From Clostridia bacterium (GTDB taxonomy: Bacteria; Bacillota; Clostridia; Oscillospirales; Acutalibacteraceae): a DNA stretch of 17,683 nucleotides. A program made the translations under genes and the position numbers. This document shows, piece by piece, positions 14,763-17,683 of the stretch; the stretch's first letter is position 1, and each line of letters opens with the position of its first letter. The notes beneath the pieces were generated by a model. The model saw only the letters and a program-made list of their open reading frames with translations. It did no database searches and was not told the DNA's origin. The stretch is from contig JAFTCS010000129.1 of assembly GCA_017454565.1 (NCBI GenBank), forward strand, positions 1 to 17,683, given 5' to 3'.

Positions 14763-14793
14763 AGATAAAACTATAATAAATCTGACAGCCGCA

Positions 14794-16764
14794 TCAGCCT
14801 GCGGCATCATCCTTGTTTACGTCAAGCTCACTTATGATAGAAACAAGCTTTTCTCTTGCTTCGTCTATGCTCGTGTTTTCAAGCTGGCAGGCTGCCATTG
14901 TCTGATGTCCGCCGCCGCCAAGCTGCTCCATAATGACCTGAACATTCAGATCGCCAAGAGAACGTGCTGAAATATTTACTGTCTTGCCGGTTTTGTACAT
15001 TACAAATGAGGCCTTTACGTTCTCAATGCCGAGAAGCTCATCCGCTGCCTGGGCAGAGGCTATCCTTATATCCTGAATATCCTCTTCCGCACTTGCAATA
15101 GCACAGTAATTGAATATCTCGGCTTCGCTCACAAGCTTGTATTTGACCTTGTAGGTATCTATGGAGTTTGAGAACAGACGCTTGACTTCAACCGTATCGG
15201 CACCGTTGCTCTTCAGATAAGCAGCGGCTTCAAAAGTGCGCACACCTGTTCTGAGGACAAAATTCTTTGTATCAAGCATGATACCCGAAAGCAGAGCCTC
15301 ACTTTCAAGCCTGCTGAGGGAATCATGCCCCAGATATTGTACCAGCTCCGCAGTCATTTCGGAAGCGGATGAGGCGTACGGCTCATGGTAGAACACCAGA
15401 GCATTGTCAATGTGATTTACCATCATCCGGTGATGATCTATGACGACCACACGCTTGCTGCGCTCATAAACGGTTTTTGACTCAAGGAAATTCGGTGAGT
15501 GGGTATCTACTATAATGAGCAGAGAATGGTCATCAAGCAGAGCAAGGGCTTCGTCCTCAGTCTTGAAAATGCTCTCGAAGCCCGCCTTTTCAAAGCTGGC
15601 AACAAGGCTTTTGGCAAGTGTCTGCTGCCTGTTTATAAGAATGTAGGCGTTCTTGTGCAGACCCTTGACTACAGCGCTCCACATACCTATGCTGGCGCCT
15701 ACAGAATCGAGGTCAGAAAACCTGTGCCCCATTATTATAACATTGCTGCTGTTGTTTATATGATTGGTGAGGGAAGCTGCAATGACCCTTGTGCGTACTT
15801 TTTCACGCTTTTCAATACCCTTGGATACTCCTCCGAAAAACTTGTAGGTATCGGCATTTTTAATTGCAGCCTGATCGCCGCCTCTGCCGAGAGCCATGTC
15901 AAGAGCCTGTCTCGCCCACTGTTCATTTTCCTTGAAGGTCTTACCGCCGCGGCCTACGCCTATGGAGATCGTTGCGCTGAGGCGGTCGTTGATCTTTATG
16001 GTGCGTATGTCGTCAAGGATCTTGAACTTACCGTCAACGGATTTCTTGATGTCGCGCTCCTCCATAACAACGATGTACCTGCCGCCGCTTATCTTTTTGT
16101 AGAAACCTTTGGTGGAGCTTACCCATTTGACTATTGCCTGCTCAACAGCAACCGTCACCTTAATGGCTTCACTGTTGTCGGCTTCGCGTTCAAGCTCGTC
16201 CTTGTTGTCAAAGGCTACGATAGCGACCACCGGACGAGACTCTAAATATTCGTCGGAGTTTGACTTGTAGGTGTTGTCATCAATAAAATAAACTATGGAG
16301 CCGTAATCATGCGTTACGGCAAAAACGATATACCACTTGTCTTTGTACTTAGTGTCGGTGCCGTTGCTGCCGAAAATGGCCTCAGGTTTATCACCTGAAA
16401 GGTATTTATTGATGCTGTCGCCCAGAGGATCCTCGTTTTCGCATACGTTTTCCTTGAAAAGATCGTTAGCCGCCATGATCTCGTTATCCTTGCTTAGGAT
16501 AACCATGGGTATCATATTGTCGTCAATGTTCTTTGACTCTTCCTTGAAAAGCTTTTTTGAAGCACCGGAAAGCACCATTGTAATAAGGCTTTTCAGGTTT
16601 GTTATGCTTACCGCCACTAAAACGGTAGCCGTAATGGCCAGCACCAGCTCTACAAGAAATGCCACAAGGCTGTATCTTATGGAAATAAAAGCCATTGCGA
16701 ACATTACTACTGCAAACACCAGAAACAGCGGCGTTATAATATATTTATTCTCATTTTTTCTCAC
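14794..16764 (-). CDS. gdpP: GdpP-type cyclic-di-AMP phosphodiesterase (DHH family)
   Basis: A membrane-bound enzyme expected to hydrolyse c-di-AMP to 5'-pApA, and so to affect osmolyte balance, wall stress and beta-lactam tolerance. The 656 residues show two membrane helices (about 11-29 and 33-53), then a PAS-like segment (about 80-165). A degenerate GGDEF domain (about 178-303) has SGGRYIVVMEE in place of the catalytic GGDEF, as usual in this family. The DHH domain has metal ligands in MGHRFSDLDS (His347, Asp351, Asp353), IVDTH (Asp420), DHH (443-445) and MLDTKN (Asp498). The DHHA1 domain ends with GGGGHQTMAA (616-625). The start is GTG with a mediocre GGTGG site upstream; the next in-frame Met is inside TM1. 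It lies between rnj and rplI, as yybT/gdpP lies beside rplI in Bacillus. Confidence 0.93.
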   Translation of the reverse strand: MRKNENKYIITPLFLVFAVVMFAMAFISIRYSLVAFLVELVLAITATVLVAVSITNLKSLITMVLSGASKKLFKEESKNIDDNMIPMVILSKDNEIMAANDLFKENVCENEDPLGDSINKYLSGDKPEAIFGSNGTDTKYKDKWYIVFAVTHDYGSIVYFIDDNTYKSNSDEYLESRPVVAIVAFDNKDELEREADNSEAIKVTVAVEQAIVKWVSSTKGFYKKISGGRYIVVMEERDIKKSVDGKFKILDDIRTIKINDRLSATISIGVGRGGKTFKENEQWARQALDMALGRGGDQAAIKNADTYKFFGGVSKGIEKREKVRTRVIAASLTNHINNSSNVIIMGHRFSDLDSVGASIGMWSAVVKGLHKNAYILINRQQTLAKSLVASFEKAGFESIFKTEDEALALLDDHSLLIIVDTHSPNFLESKTVYERSKRVVVIDHHRMMVNHIDNALVFYHEPYASSASEMTAELVQYLGHDSLSRLESEALLSGIMLDTKNFVLRTGVRTFEAAAYLKSNGADTVEVKRLFSNSIDTYKVKYKLVSEAEIFNYCAIASAEEDIQDIRIASAQAADELLGIENVKASFVMYKTGKTVNISARSLGDLNVQVIMEQLGGGGHQTMAACQLENTSIDEAREKLVSIISELDVNKDDAAG

Positions 16765-16804
16765 GCTGATTCACCACCGGAAGAAATGATCGGATAATGC
16801 GCCG

Positions 16805-17683
16805 TTATATCTCCATGATGATAGGAAGTATCATCGGGCTTCTCCTTGTCTTATCGTAGAGCAGCTTTGAAAGCTCGTCCTTGATGCTGTTCTTTATGAC
16901 TCCCCATTCATGGACGCCCTGAACCGAGCATTCCTCAAGAGTATCCATAACAACACGGCGCGCGCCCTCCATAAGAGGTTCGCTTTCCCTGACGTATACA
17001 AAGCCCCTTGAAACGATATCAGGCCCGGCTACAACATGTCCGTCCTCGCTGTCGAGGGTAACAACAACTACAATAAGACCGTCCTCGCCAAGATGCTTTC
17101 TGTCACGCAGCACTATGCTGCCGACATCTCCGACACCAAGGCCGTCTACAAGCACCTTGCCGGCGGGTATGCTGGGAAGCTGCTTCATGTAATCCTTATT
17201 TATCTCAACAACATTGCCTATATCGCCTATGAAGATATTTGAACGGTTCATGCCCATTTCAACAGCAAGCTGAGCATGTTTTATAAGGTGCTTCTGCTCA
17301 CCATGAACGGGAATGAAATACTTAGGCTTTGTCAGTCCGTGAATGATCTTCAGTTCCTCCTGACAGGCATGTCCTGAAACGTGTACTTCATACATTGACT
17401 CGTAGATCACGGTACAGCCGTGTTTCATCAGCTCGTTGACAACGGAATTTACCGCTTTTTCATTTCCGGGTATGGGGTTCGCGGAAATGATGATATAATC
17501 CTCCGGGCCGACCTCTACCTTCCTGTGGTCCGAGTAAGCCATTCTTGAAAGTGCAGACATTGTTTCACCCTGACTGCCCGTGGTGATGAGCACTATCTCC
17601 TCTTTGGAGTAACGCCCCAAAAGGTCGATGTCAATTATAAGCCCGTCAGGAACATTGATATAACCAAGTTCGGAAGCTATAGC
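16805..17683 (-). CDS. rnj: Ribonuclease J, N-terminal half outside the window
   Basis: RNase J is a metallo-beta-lactamase/beta-CASP nuclease combining endonuclease and 5'-3' exonuclease activity in mRNA decay and rRNA maturation. The frame is open to the right edge, so the first residues shown are internal; 292 residues are visible out of about 555. They start in the beta-CASP domain (ASELGYINVPDG) and continue with ITTGSQGE, IIISANPIPGNE, HVSGHA and FIPVHGE, all characteristic of RNase J. A C-terminal domain follows, ending in RSPMILPIIMEI. The HxHxDH metal site lies in the missing part. An in-frame TTG at 17620 is not a start, because clear family sequence continues upstream. The downstream gdpP-like gene begins 40 nt later. 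Whether it is rnjA or rnjB cannot be judged here. Confidence 0.95.
   Translation of the reverse strand, partial: AIASELGYINVPDGLIIDIDLLGRYSKEEIVLITTGSQGETMSALSRMAYSDHRKVEVGPEDYIIISANPIPGNEKAVNSVVNELMKHGCTVIYESMYEVHVSGHACQEELKIIHGLTKPKYFIPVHGEQKHLIKHAQLAVEMGMNRSNIFIGDIGNVVEINKDYMKQLPSIPAGKVLVDGLGVGDVGSIVLRDRKHLGEDGLIVVVVTLDSEDGHVVAGPDIVSRGFVYVRESEPLMEGARRVVMDTLEECSVQGVHEWGVIKNSIKDELSKLLYDKTRRSPMILPIIMEI

Noticed and set aside
14788..14805. 6-bp GC-rich stem over the stop codon of the gdpP-like gene
   Set aside because: Short stem with no U-run after it; may be a coding-sequence coincidence.
15499..16245. A 248-codon plus-strand open frame opposite the gdpP-like gene
   Set aside because: Antisense to well-supported DHH/GGDEF sequence; no recognisable domain and no plausible promoter.

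Overview
This window looks like a core-genome segment of a low-to-moderate GC Firmicute. The likely home is the Clostridia, in the Ruminococcus/Oscillospiraceae area. That placement rests on protein flavour and gene content only: a DnaJ-like/DUF5685-like pair, a GdpP-type c-di-AMP phosphodiesterase, RNase J, and a modular secreted lysozyme with bacterial Ig-like repeats. No marker gene such as 16S rRNA is present. Every gene I can support lies on the minus strand, so transcription runs from high to low coordinates.

In transcription order the right-hand block is rnj (RNase J, 5' end outside the window), gdpP-like, rplI, dnaB, tilS, hpt, ftsH, uvrA, a DUF5685-like gene and a DnaJ-domain gene. 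Gaps are mostly 20-140 nt, and dnaB overlaps tilS by 11 nt. The block covers RNA decay, c-di-AMP turnover, ribosome assembly, replication, tRNA-Ile maturation, purine salvage, membrane proteolysis and excision repair. In Bacillus the gdpP-rplI-dnaC and tilS-hprT-ftsH groups are separate; here they are joined. A clear terminator follows the DnaJ-domain gene.

The left-hand part is looser. A small six-helix membrane protein begins only 22 nt past that terminator. A 786-residue secreted protein follows (two SH3-like domains, four Big2-like repeats, one further Ig-like segment, a GH24 lysozyme domain), with its own promoter that carries a perfect 12-bp palindrome in its spacer, and with a strong terminator. 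After a 411-nt AT-rich intergenic region with a long stem-loop comes proC, behind a near-consensus extended -10 promoter and cut by the window edge.

I found no tRNA, rRNA, CRISPR array, insertion sequence or prophage gene cluster. The least understood element is the DUF5685-like/DnaJ pair: one partner has CxxC clusters and two aspartate-rich motifs, the other a tail with ten cysteines in 23 residues. Several starts were reassigned: uvrA, hpt and tilS start inside their longest frames, four genes use GTG or TTG, and rnj runs off the right edge.
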